10,770 bases of DNA from a bacterium (GCA_017444045.1 JAFSXO010000017.1:1-10770); one strand, 5' to 3'; shown: positions 1-7,302, counted from the first letter of the stretch. Notes: a model not told the origin generated them from the sequence alone. A program made the numbers and translations.

Positions 1-159
1 AAAAGACAACAAATATACAAATAAATTAATTAATTAAAGCGAGAAGAAGCGGAACGCTTGGCCAAACAGCGAACAGAAATCAGCTGACAGCTTCCGCAGA
101 GCTTATAGCTTTCGCTGAGCATTATTATTTGCAAAAAAAACATACCGAAGGAGAACAAT
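1..159 (+). other. 5' leader/intergenic region before the metallopeptidase gene
   Basis: No gene is supported here. The first 40 bases are very AT-rich, with a TTAA/AATT tandem run at about 24-37. A small hairpin follows (aagcg 47-51, loop gaa, cgctt 55-59). I see no convincing -35/-10 pair, although TATTAT-like sequence at about 122-128 could serve as a weak -10. The ribosome binding site AAGGAG (148-153) stands six bases before the ATG at 160 and fixes the start of the downstream gene. Confidence 0.4.
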
Positions 160-1848
160 ATGCGCATCAGATACAGCTTCGGCCTGACAGCAGCAGCCAT
201 AGCCAGCCTCTGGCTGAGCGGTCCGGCAATGTGCGGTACCCCGCAGGAAGAATTCACGCAAATTCATCAGCGCTATGTGCAGCAGGTAGCTCCGCTAGCG
301 CAGGCCGCCAAAATTGCCTGGTGGAACGCGGAGACCATAGGCAGCGACGAGACCTACGCGCAGCGGGTAAAAGCCGATGACGCTCTCACCAGCTTTTACA
401 GCGACCCTGAGACCTTTGCCAAGCTCAAAGAGCTGCGCCAGTCGGGAAGTATCAAAGATCCCATGCTAAAGCGCGAGCTGGACGTGATGTACTTCGAGTA
501 TCTCCCCTACCAGGCCGACCCTGAGCTCAGCCGCAAAATCAGCGCCAAGGAAGCCGAAGTAGAGCGCATTTTCAATGTCCACCGCAGCAGGGTTGGCGAC
601 AAGCGCCTAACCGAAAATGAGGTGCGCAAGATTCTGACCACAACCAACAGCAGCGAAGAGGCCAAAGCTGCCTGGCTAGGCTACATGGCTCTAGGCAACG
701 ATGTGGCCCAGCCTCTGCACGAGCTGATCCTGCTGCGCAATGAGATGGCGCGCAAGCTCGGATACCGCGATTTCTTCGCCATGCAGCTGGACATTCAGGA
801 GCTTAACGAGGACGAGCTTATGGCTCTGTTTGACGATCTGGACAGGCTCACTCGTCCCGCATTCGCCGAGCTCAAGAACGAGATTGACGAATATATGGCC
901 AAACGCTTTAACATCCCCAAAAAGGATCTGCGCCCCTGGCACCTGGGCGATCTCTTCTTCCAGGAAGCCCCCGAGATGGGCAGCTTTGACTCCAGCAGCC
1001 TTTACGAGGGCAAGGACCCGGTCAAGCTGTGCCAAAAGTACTTCATGAGTTTAGGACTAGATCCCCGCGCCATCCACGAGCGCAGCGACCTTTACGAGCG
1101 CCCCAACAAGAGCCCGCACGCCTTCCAGGAGACCATGGATCGCGGCCAGGATATACGCCTGCTCTGCAACATTAAGCCAAATGCCAGCTGGATGGACACC
1201 ATCAACCACGAGACCGGCCACGGCCTCTACGATCAGCACATCGACGGCGACATTCCCTACACCCTGCGCACCGCCAGCCACACAATGACGACCGAGGGTA
1301 TCGCCATGATGATGGGCCGCATGACCAGAACCCGCGACTTCTTAAATAAGGTAGTGGAAGTACCAGCCGACCGCCTCGACGAAGCCAGCCGGATCAACAG
1401 CCAGATTATGCGCGCCGAGCGCCTTATCTTCTCGCGCTGGACCCAGACTATGCTTCATTTTGAGCGGGAGATGTACCGCAATCCCAATCAGGATCTCAAT
1501 AAGCTATGGTGGGATCTTAAAGCCAAATATCAGCTCCAGAACCCTCCAGACGATATGAGCGGCCACGATTATGGGGCCAAGATGCATATTGTAGGCGCCG
1601 CCGTCTATTACCACAACTACATGATGGGCGATCTGTTTGCCAGCCAGCTGACCGACTACGCCGCCCGGGAGATAATGGGCATCAAAGATCCCAACTCCAC
1701 CTCGTTTTACGGTCACCCAGAAGTCGGCGACTACCTGAAGACTAAGGTATTTGCCCCGGGCAACCTATACAATTGGCGCGAGCTTACCATAAGGGCAACT
1801 GGCGAGCCTCTTAACGCTAAAGCCTTCGCCGAGACCATCAAGAAGTAG
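160..1848 (+). CDS. Secreted M2-family zinc metallopeptidase (ACE-like peptidyl-dipeptidase)
   Basis: A 562-residue zinc peptidase of the gluzincin clan. Enzymes of the M2 family typically release dipeptides from the C-terminus of oligopeptides. Residues 1 to about 25 look like a Sec signal peptide: MRIR, then a hydrophobic stretch, ending near PAMCG, so the enzyme probably works in the periplasm. The zinc motif is HETGH with H350, E351 and H354, and the third ligand is probably E379 in TTEG. Near the C-terminus KMHI (H476) followed by VYYHNY (Y484/Y487) matches the transition-state His and Tyr region of ACE (H513 and Y523). This favours M2 over M3 or M32, which share only the HExxH part. The start is supported by AAGGAG six bases upstream. 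The length fits single-domain bacterial M2 proteins. It appears monocistronic, with a terminator-like hairpin just downstream. Substrate specificity cannot be read from the sequence; an M3-like assignment is the main alternative. Confidence 0.88.
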   Translation: MRIRYSFGLTAAAIASLWLSGPAMCGTPQEEFTQIHQRYVQQVAPLAQAAKIAWWNAETIGSDETYAQRVKADDALTSFYSDPETFAKLKELRQSGSIKDPMLKRELDVMYFEYLPYQADPELSRKISAKEAEVERIFNVHRSRVGDKRLTENEVRKILTTTNSSEEAKAAWLGYMALGNDVAQPLHELILLRNEMARKLGYRDFFAMQLDIQELNEDELMALFDDLDRLTRPAFAELKNEIDEYMAKRFNIPKKDLRPWHLGDLFFQEAPEMGSFDSSSLYEGKDPVKLCQKYFMSLGLDPRAIHERSDLYERPNKSPHAFQETMDRGQDIRLLCNIKPNASWMDTINHETGHGLYDQHIDGDIPYTLRTASHTMTTEGIAMMMGRMTRTRDFLNKVVEVPADRLDEASRINSQIMRAERLIFSRWTQTMLHFEREMYRNPNQDLNKLWWDLKAKYQLQNPPDDMSGHDYGAKMHIVGAAVYYHNYMMGDLFASQLTDYAAREIMGIKDPNSTSFYGHPEVGDYLKTKVFAPGNLYNWRELTIRATGEPLNAKAFAETIKK

Positions 1849-1868
1849 CCGAAAGCTATATTTAATAA

Positions 1869-1924
1869 TAGAGCCTGTGAATAGTGCGTGATTGCAGTGA
1901 TCATCATTCACAGGCTCTACTTTT
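1869..1924 (+). terminator. Terminator-like hairpin after the metallopeptidase gene
   Basis: A perfect 14-bp inverted repeat (arms 1869-1882 and 1906-1919, tagagcctgtgaat and its complement) with a 23-base loop lies 21 bases after the stop codon. It is followed by cttttaa. The T-run is short and the loop is long, so it may be a weak rho-independent terminator or an mRNA 3'-end stabilising hairpin. Confidence 0.6.
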
Positions 1925-1969
1925 AATGCAATGCCAGGAATTATCTTTAATGCAATGCCAGGAATTATC
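1922..1969. repeat. Perfect 24-bp tandem duplication
   Basis: Bases 1922-1945 are repeated without mismatch at 1946-1969; each unit contains aatgcaatgccaggaatt. The duplication abuts the T-run of the preceding hairpin. It lies outside any gene, and the small reading frames that cross it have no ribosome binding site. It could be a replication-slippage duplication or a pair of binding sites. Confidence 0.85.
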
Positions 1970-1978
1970 CGCGCTGCA

Positions 1979-2049
1979 CCAGCTTCTGTGCTGGCACTGC
2001 TTCGCTCAGAGGTTCCTTGCGCGGAACTGCTTACGCGCTATAATCAGCG
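1979..2049. other. Three consecutive mini-hairpins in the spacer
   Basis: Three short inverted repeats follow one another, each with a six-base loop: ccagc/gctgg (1979-1983 and 1990-1994), gttcc/ggaac (2012-2016 and 2023-2027) and cgct/agcg (2036-2039 and 2046-2049). A further small palindrome, ggacattgtcc, lies at 2090-2100, just beyond the stop of the minus-strand aminotransferase, and may be a poor terminator for it. No gene is visible in 1970-2118. The individual stems are short enough to arise by chance. Confidence 0.35.
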
Positions 2050-2118
2050 AACAACAGCCAGTAATTGTACCCACATGGGCTTAACTAAAGGACATTGTCC
2101 AATAACCTTTTCCATATT

Positions 2119-3336
2119 TTAGCGGTTTCGCTTCTGCAATGCTTCCACGCATTCCAGCACATAGCCAACTTCGTCTAAGCTATTGTGCCAGTGCGGAGCG
2201 AAGCGCAGGAGACCATCGGGATTGCTGCAGAGGATCCCCCGTTCACCGAGAGCGGCTGCCCACTGCGCGGTGTTCAGCCCCTCGGCGGGCGGAATTACGC
2301 TCAGGATTCCCGAGGCTGGCTTCGAGCGCAGACTGGCAAACCCGCGCTGTACCAGCCCCGCCTCCAAAAGATCGTTATAAGCGCACACATGCGCATAGAT
2401 ATTCTCCCGGCCAAGCTCCTCCAAAATAGACGTGGAAGCTTCCAAAGCCAAATATCCCAGAGTATTGCCCGTACCCAGCTCAACAAAGGTGGCATCGCGG
2501 CGCAGCGGACGGGAGTAATCGAGATGGCCGCTTTCGGGCTCGCTCAGAAAATCAAAGGTATGCTCGTGGCTAAGCCAGCCGGCCATAACCTGGCGCAGGC
2601 GCGGCAGCCATTCCTCGGCAATATAAAGAAAACCTGCGCCTTCAGCGCCCATCAGCCATTTATGCGAGCCGCAGGCTAAAAAATCAACACCCCAGGCTTT
2701 GGCCTGACACTCCACCACGCCCAGCCCCTGAATGCCATCGACGCAAAGCGCCGCACCGTAACGATGGCACAGCTCGGCTATTTCTTTAATGGGCATCAGC
2801 AAGCCGCTCTGAAACTGCACCAGGCTGACCGCGACCAAGCGCACCGCGCCGCGCGACTTATCCTGCAGAGCCTCGCTCAGAGCACCCAGCACATCGGGCT
2901 GGGGAACCCTTTCCAGGGGCAGAAGCTGCAGATCAAGGCTGTACAATTCCGCGGCGCGCTGCCAAGGCGTTATATTCGCGGGGAATTCGCCGCAGAACGA
3001 CAGAACGCGATCGCCCTGGCGCCAGGGGAAGCACAGAGCCACACTGAGCACACCCTGCGTAGTATTGGGGACTAAGGCGATGTTCTCCGCGACAGCGCCG
3101 CTAAGCCGAGCTAAACGCTCGCGCAGAACAGTGCGATAGGGCAGCCATTCGGCAAAGGCCGCCGACCCAAGCCTTGTATAGGAGGCCACAGCCTCGCCGA
3201 TTCGGCGCTGCACAGGCAGAGAAATGGGGGCGATAGAGCAATGCGCCAAATACGCCCGATACTGCAGGTTAGGAAACAGCGAGCGGTCAGCCAAACGCGG
3301 CTTCAGACCTGGCTCATTTTCGATTTCATTCAGCAT
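2119..3336 (-). CDS. Class V PLP-dependent aminotransferase (cysteine desulfurase/isopenicillin-N epimerase-like)
   Basis: About 405 residues, a fold-type I pyridoxal-phosphate enzyme of the class V aminotransferase group. The cofactor-binding elements are visible: PNTTQG (N91 onward, phosphate-binding loop), VDGIQG (D200, which would pair with the pyridine nitrogen) and GSHKWL (K226, the probable Schiff-base lysine). The C-terminal LRFAPHWHNSLDEV (R378) fits the arginine that holds the substrate carboxylate. The overall pattern resembles the CefD/kynureninase/SufS-like group, but nothing shows which reaction it performs: desulfurase, epimerase, lyase and transaminase are all possible. The start is uncertain. 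ATG at 3336 is used here; an in-frame GTG at 3345 is the alternative, and neither has a good Shine-Dalgarno. The gene lies downstream of the MarR-type regulator on the same strand with a 61-base gap, so co-transcription is plausible. A TATAAT at 3378-3383 (minus strand) could also give it its own promoter. Confidence 0.85.
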   Translation of the reverse strand: MLNEIENEPGLKPRLADRSLFPNLQYRAYLAHCSIAPISLPVQRRIGEAVASYTRLGSAAFAEWLPYRTVLRERLARLSGAVAENIALVPNTTQGVLSVALCFPWRQGDRVLSFCGEFPANITPWQRAAELYSLDLQLLPLERVPQPDVLGALSEALQDKSRGAVRLVAVSLVQFQSGLLMPIKEIAELCHRYGAALCVDGIQGLGVVECQAKAWGVDFLACGSHKWLMGAEGAGFLYIAEEWLPRLRQVMAGWLSHEHTFDFLSEPESGHLDYSRPLRRDATFVELGTGNTLGYLALEASTSILEELGRENIYAHVCAYNDLLEAGLVQRGFASLRSKPASGILSVIPPAEGLNTAQWAAALGERGILCSNPDGLLRFAPHWHNSLDEVGYVLECVEALQKRNR

Positions 3337-3377
3337 AGGTTTCACGAAGCTGCCACGTTAGCTAATTGCAATTTTGA

Positions 3378-3383
3378 ATTATA
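3378..3383 (-). promoter_or_regulatory. Possible -10 box for the aminotransferase gene
   Basis: On the minus strand the sequence reads TATAAT, in an AT-rich spacer about 42 bases before the ATG at 3336. No good -35 hexamer is seen 16-18 bases upstream. This is a weak prediction; the gene may instead be read from the regulator's promoter. Confidence 0.3.
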
Positions 3384-3397
3384 CTAATCCAAAAGCA

Positions 3398-4108
3398 TTA
3401 CTGCTTTTCGCTTAGAATCTGCTCCAGCAACGGAACCAGCTCGGCCAAATCGCCTTCAACCCTATCCCAGAATTCCGCGCCTACCTGTTCGCGCAGCATC
3501 TTGGAGATCGCCAGCTCATTTTGCAGGGCACTTTCAACAACCGTCCGACCCTCTTCTGTCAGCCCGATTAAGACCTCGCGCTGATTGACATCGCTGCGAA
3601 CGCTAACTACCCAGCCACTGCTTTTAAGCGTTTTTACATTGCGGCACATAGTCGTGCAGTCGAGGTTCAGGTGCTTAGCAAGATCGACCTGAACTACCTT
3701 GCCACTATGCCTATGATACTCCGCCGTCAGTCTTTCGCGGCAGGCTTCACCGGTATGAGAGATCCGCTCTTTGCACATAGCTTCCCACCAAGAAGTATCG
3801 TAAAGAGCCTTCATAACCGCCAGCTGAGTTACTTTAACATGCAGCTCCTTGCCGGCGACCATGGATTTAGTGGCAACCGCTACCTTAGGCATACCCAAAT
3901 TATATATATTTGTTATGGCGCGCGAAGCACGGCGCAGCTGACTAAAAAGCTTGTTCTCTCCTAGGCTGACCGCATCAGCGTCTTCCACTTTTTTGGCCGC
4001 TCCGGCAGCTGAGCGTTTGCTTTTGGCTGCAGCCTTTTTTGTAGCCGAAGAACTAGCTTTATGGCTGGCTTTATCGTTATCATGAGCAGAATTGTTATTA
4101 ATCTTCAT
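3398..4108 (-). CDS. MarR-family transcriptional regulator with Lys/Ala-rich N-terminal tail
   Basis: About 236 residues from the ATG at 4108. The C-terminal part carries the MarR winged helix: VDLAKHLNLDCTTMCRNVKT (about residues 141-160) as recognition helices, then a wing ending in NQREVLIGLTEEGR (about 175-188), the usual D-x-R-x-x-x-x-LT-x-x-G pattern. Two features are unusual. Residues 14-41 are a basic, low-complexity stretch (KASHKASSS, TKKAAAKSKRSAAGAAKK) resembling a histone-H1-like tail. An insertion of roughly 25-30 residues before the DNA-binding helices contains C112, H118, C123, H132 and H134. C151 and C155 sit inside the DNA-binding helices. MarR proteins usually number 140-170 residues, so this one is long. 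A TTG at 4123 preceded by AAGGG is a possible alternative start adding five residues. It is divergent from adenosine deaminase and upstream of the aminotransferase, so either could be a target. The ligand is unknown. Confidence 0.82.
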   Translation of the reverse strand: MKINNNSAHDNDKASHKASSSATKKAAAKSKRSAAGAAKKVEDADAVSLGENKLFSQLRRASRAITNIYNLGMPKVAVATKSMVAGKELHVKVTQLAVMKALYDTSWWEAMCKERISHTGEACRERLTAEYHRHSGKVVQVDLAKHLNLDCTTMCRNVKTLKSSGWVVSVRSDVNQREVLIGLTEEGRTVVESALQNELAISKMLREQVGAEFWDRVEGDLAELVPLLEQILSEKQ

Positions 4109-4145
4109 CGGTAATTCTCTCAATCAATACCCTTACATCGCTTAT

Positions 4146-4158
4146 TGAACAGCGTTCA
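4146..4158. promoter_or_regulatory. Candidate operator TGAAC-AGC-GTTCA upstream of the MarR gene
   Basis: A 5-3-5 palindrome lies 38 bases before the regulator's ATG (23 before the alternative TTG). The GTTCAG half-site occurs again at 4183-4188. MarR proteins commonly bind such palindromes and repress their own gene. A second palindrome of the same form lies before adenosine deaminase. The binding claim is an inference. Confidence 0.4.
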
Positions 4159-4338
4159 GTTGTTTGAAAACCATTTTTCGGAGTTCAGCAAGCTTAATCC
4201 TTTTTCTTAATTATTCTTTTATAAATCAAATTTGAGCTCATCAAAACGCTTAAAACAGACCTGCCAGCATTGAGCTCAGGATTGCCAATTCTATAGCGGC
4301 AAATAAAGGTAAAACAGCACGCTGACTAGAAGTTTTCT

Positions 4339-4351
4339 TGAATACAATTCA
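4339..4351. promoter_or_regulatory. Candidate operator TGAAT-ACA-ATTCA upstream of adenosine deaminase
   Basis: A 5-3-5 palindrome fitting the form TGAAY-N3-RTTCA, shared with the site before the regulator at 4146-4158. It lies 43 bases before the deaminase ATG, where a repressor could block transcription. I see no firm -35/-10 pair around it. The AT-rich sequence makes chance occurrence possible. Confidence 0.35.
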
Positions 4352-4394
4352 GATAACATACTTTGAATATATTAGTATGGAGGAGCTATCTTAC

Positions 4395-5627
4395 ATGATA
4401 CTGCCTGTCGACGTTATCCGTGCCCTACCCAAAACAGATCTCCATCTTCATCTCGACGGTTCTCTGCGCGAACAGACCCTTATTGAACTCGCCAAAGAGC
4501 GCAAGGTTGAACTGCCTTCATATACAGTAGAGGGCCTGAATGAAACCGTTTTCCGCCCTCAATACAAAGACTTAGTTGAATATTTGCAGGGTTTCAGCTA
4601 TACCAACGCGGTCATGGTCGACAAGGAAGCCCTCGAACGCATCTCCTACGAATTAGCTTGGGACAACATTAACGAGGGCGTGCGCTATATTGAAGTGCGC
4701 TTCGCTCCCCAGCTCCACGTGCGCCCCGGGTTCACCATCGACGAGGTTTGCAAAGCCGTCAACGACGGTCTGCGCCGCGCCCAGCAGGAGCATGCCAAAA
4801 CCCCCGAGGTAGCAGAGAAGGGCGAGCCGCTGTTCCACTACGGCTTAATCGTCTGCGCCATGCGCTTTTTTGTGGCCCCGTCCTCTCCCTGGTTTGGCAG
4901 CTTAATCAGCCTTATGTCCGAAACTCACGAGGAAGAGCTTTACGCTATGGCCTCCCTAGAGCTGGCCAAAGCCGCGGTGCGGCTGCGCGATGAGGAAGGA
5001 CTGCCCATCGTCGGCTTCGACTTAGCTGGCGCCGAATTCGGGCATCCCGCCTCCACTCACATAGAAGCCTACAAGTACGTGCACAAGAACTTCATGCAGA
5101 AAACGGTACACGCCGGCGAAGCCTACGGACCAGAAAGCATCTTCCAGGCGATCACCGACCTGCACGCCGAGCGCATCGGCCACGGCTACCACCTGTTTTC
5201 TCCTGAGCTTTGCGGCCCCAGCATTAGCGATCCGCAAAAGTACGTAAACGCGCTCTGCCGCTACATTGCCGACCACCGCATTACCATCGAGGTCTGCATA
5301 ACCTCCAACCTGCAGACCAATCCCGCCATCGGCTCGCCGAAGAACCATGCCTTCGGCAAGATGCTCGAAAGCAAGCTTTCGGCCACACTCTGCACCGACA
5401 ACCGTCTGGTCAGCCATACAACGGTTACCAACGAGCTAAAAATAGCTTTAGACACCTTCAATCTTTCATTCAGCCAGCTGCGCGACACCATCGCTTACGG
5501 CTTCAAGCGCAGCTTCTTCCCTGGCTCCTACACCCAGAGACGAGAGTACGTGCGCCAGGTCATTAATTTCTACGACAGAATCATTGCCGATTATAAAGCG
5601 ACGCAGAATAACGCTGAGCAAGCATAA
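4395..5627 (+). CDS. add: Adenosine deaminase
   Basis: A 410-residue zinc enzyme that hydrolyses adenosine (and deoxyadenosine) to inosine in purine salvage; cytoplasmic. The metal and catalytic residues of the family are present: KTDLHLHLDGS (H17 and H19), HAGE (H239 and catalytic E242), ERIGHGYHL (H263) and CTDNRL (D335 as zinc ligand). N336 takes the place of the second Asp of the eukaryotic SLNTDDP motif; the TDNRL variant is, as I recall, common in bacterial adenosine deaminases. The ATG at 4395 was chosen because GGAGGAG lies at 4379-4385, about nine bases upstream. The frame is open further upstream (ATGs at 4377 and 4338), but those have no ribosome binding site and precede the conserved N-terminus. 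The protein is somewhat longer than the typical 330-350 residues, with extra sequence in the middle (residues about 135-185). A related adenine or aminodeoxyfutalosine deaminase is a less likely alternative. Confidence 0.9.
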   Translation: MILPVDVIRALPKTDLHLHLDGSLREQTLIELAKERKVELPSYTVEGLNETVFRPQYKDLVEYLQGFSYTNAVMVDKEALERISYELAWDNINEGVRYIEVRFAPQLHVRPGFTIDEVCKAVNDGLRRAQQEHAKTPEVAEKGEPLFHYGLIVCAMRFFVAPSSPWFGSLISLMSETHEEELYAMASLELAKAAVRLRDEEGLPIVGFDLAGAEFGHPASTHIEAYKYVHKNFMQKTVHAGEAYGPESIFQAITDLHAERIGHGYHLFSPELCGPSISDPQKYVNALCRYIADHRITIEVCITSNLQTNPAIGSPKNHAFGKMLESKLSATLCTDNRLVSHTTVTNELKIALDTFNLSFSQLRDTIAYGFKRSFFPGSYTQRREYVRQVINFYDRIIADYKATQNNAEQA

Positions 5628-5695
5628 ACCGCACCGCTTGCCCGCGCAATCAAACCAGCACAGACCCGCCAAGCTGTCAGATAATCGCAGATTTT

Positions 5696-5760
5696 GTTGG
5701 GAATTATAATTAATTTAACTTTTGGGCTATAATTAATCCTAACATTTGCGCTATAATTAT
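5696..5760 (+). repeat. Three AT-rich direct repeats upstream of the subtilisin gene
   Basis: The core TATAATTAAT occurs at 5705-5714 and 5728-5737, and TATAATTAT at 5752-5760, spaced 23 and 24 bases apart. The second and third copies share about 19 of 23 bases (pattern YTAACWTTTGSGCTATAATTAWT), and the first is more diverged. Every copy contains a perfect TATAAT, but none has a recognisable -35 hexamer at the right distance. A TTGACA at 5760-5765 lies too close to the gene for a usual -10. The spacing of about two helical turns suggests stacked protein-binding sites or tandem promoters. The rest of the 5628-5796 spacer shows no gene. Confidence 0.6.
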
Positions 5761-5796
5761 TGACAAGTGATAGGCTAAGCCTTAGGAGGTAAGCAA

Positions 5797-7302
5797 ATGA
5801 TATCAAGCATAGGAAATAACAATATAGCAGCCATGCAGTCGATGAACTCGGTGGCTGGAGCTGCGGCCCCCCAGGCACAGCGTGAGCCTGAGGCTATAGC
5901 CCAAAACACCAGCGATTCCTGCGATGTTCGCCCTCAGACCAAGTTAGACAAGCTGCTGGGCACAACCGCGGCCAAGGCTGCCGAATTAGAGGCCTCGCTG
6001 GAGCCCCACGTCCCCGGTCAGGTTATCGTCAAAACCAAAGGCTCACTGTTCATGAGCTCGGGCAGCATCGCCGAGAATTACGGGGCTAAGGTTCTGTGCA
6101 AATTTGACATGCCCAACAATTTAACTAAAGGGATGAGCGGCGAGATGCTTCAGCTTCAGCTCCCCGAGGGCGTAAGCACAGCTCAGGCCATGGCCGCCAT
6201 GATGGAAGACCCCGACATCGCCTATGTCGTTCCCAACACCATTTACACTCTCGACGATCCCGAGCCTCAGAGCAGCGGTGTTGGCGGTGACGTGAACAGC
6301 ACTGGCGAAGGCAAGCGCCCCAACGACCTCAAGGATGACCTGTGGGGCATGGACAACCACGGCCAGAAGGGCGGCAAGGTCGATGCCGACATCGACGCTC
6401 CCGAAGCCTGGCAGAAGACCACTGGTCTGCCCAACGGTCAGGGTCCCATCATCGCCGTTATCGACACCGGCGTAGACTACAACCACCCCGACTTAAAGAA
6501 CAACATCTGGACCAACCCCGGCGAGATCCCCGGCAACGGCATCGACGATGACGGCAACGGCGTTATCGACGACGTACACGGCTACAACGCCTACAAAGAC
6601 AGCGGCGATCCTATGGACGGCCACTCCCACGGTACGCACTGCGCGGGCACCATCGCCGCCGAGGGCAACAATAATAAGGGCGTTGTCGGCGTCAACTGGC
6701 AGGCCACCATCATGCCCGTTAAGATCTTCAACGACAACGGCAGCACCGATGCCGCAGCCATCATCCGCGGCATCAACTACGCCACCAAGAACGGCGCCAG
6801 GGTAACCTCCAACTCCTGGGGCGGCGGTATGGCCAATCCCGCCATCAAAGAGGCGTTCGAAGCTTCCGGCGCGCTGCACATCATGGCCGCGGGCAACAGC
6901 AGCTCCAACAACGACCTCAATCCGCACTATCCCAGCAGCTACCGCGTGCGCAACAGCATCGCCGTCGCCTCTACCGACCGCAACGATAGGCTTTCCTACT
7001 TCTCCTGCTACGGCAAAGAGAGCGTCGATATAGCGGCTCCCGGCTCCGACATTCTGTCCACAGTACCCGGCGGTGGCTACGGCGTCAAGAGCGGCACCTC
7101 AATGGCCACACCTCACGTAACCGGCGCGGCTGGCCTGCTGCTGGCCATGGATCCCTCCATGAGCAACGAGGAGATCAAGACCCGCCTGCTGGAAGGCGCC
7201 GACAAGGTTTCTTCTTTGGATGGCAAAGTGGCTTCCGGCGGCCGCCTGAACGTCAACAACGCTATGGAGTTCGACTATCAGGGCTTCATCGCCAAAAAGT
7301 AG
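5797..7302 (+). CDS. Subtilisin-like serine protease (peptidase S8) with propeptide, no classical signal peptide
   Basis: A 501-residue subtilase. The catalytic triad is D223 (AVIDTGVDYNHPDL), H278 (HSHGTHCAGTIA) and S435 (GTSMATPHVTG), with N367 in AAGNS as the oxyanion residue. Residues about 73-155 (VPGQVIVKTKG to YVVPNTIYTL) look like an inhibitor I9-type propeptide that would assist folding and be cleaved off. Residues about 248-262 (GNGIDDDGNGVIDD) form the Asp/Gly-rich, probably calcium-binding insertion common in bacterial subtilases. The start is firm: AGGAGGT at 5783-5789 stands seven bases before the ATG. The N-terminus (MISSIGNNNIAAMQSMN) is polar, without a positively charged n-region or hydrophobic core, so Sec export is not indicated. 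No C-terminal anchor or RTX repeat is seen. It could be cytoplasmic or use another export route. It is a single gene between three upstream repeats and a strong terminator. Confidence 0.92.
   Translation: MISSIGNNNIAAMQSMNSVAGAAAPQAQREPEAIAQNTSDSCDVRPQTKLDKLLGTTAAKAAELEASLEPHVPGQVIVKTKGSLFMSSGSIAENYGAKVLCKFDMPNNLTKGMSGEMLQLQLPEGVSTAQAMAAMMEDPDIAYVVPNTIYTLDDPEPQSSGVGGDVNSTGEGKRPNDLKDDLWGMDNHGQKGGKVDADIDAPEAWQKTTGLPNGQGPIIAVIDTGVDYNHPDLKNNIWTNPGEIPGNGIDDDGNGVIDDVHGYNAYKDSGDPMDGHSHGTHCAGTIAAEGNNNKGVVGVNWQATIMPVKIFNDNGSTDAAAIIRGINYATKNGARVTSNSWGGGMANPAIKEAFEASGALHIMAAGNSSSNNDLNPHYPSSYRVRNSIAVASTDRNDRLSYFSCYGKESVDIAAPGSDILSTVPGGGYGVKSGTSMATPHVTGAAGLLLAMDPSMSNEEIKTRLLEGADKVSSLDGKVASGGRLNVNNAMEFDYQGFIAKK

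Noticed and set aside
160..1848. M3 (oligopeptidase F/thimet) or M32 carboxypeptidase assignment
   Set aside because: The HExxH motif alone would allow these, but the C-terminal KMHI...VYYHNY block and the N-terminal pattern fit M2 better.
1884..2122. Two small plus-strand frames across the 24-bp tandem repeat
   Set aside because: They lack ribosome binding sites and their length depends on the duplicated repeat and hairpin DNA.
2185..2679. 164-codon plus-strand open frame antisense to the aminotransferase
   Set aside because: The opposite strand encodes a clear PLP enzyme; this frame has low-complexity shadow composition and no start signal.
5696..5760. CRISPR-like array
   Set aside because: The units are contiguous direct repeats of 23-24 bp with no spacers, only three copies, and no cas genes nearby.
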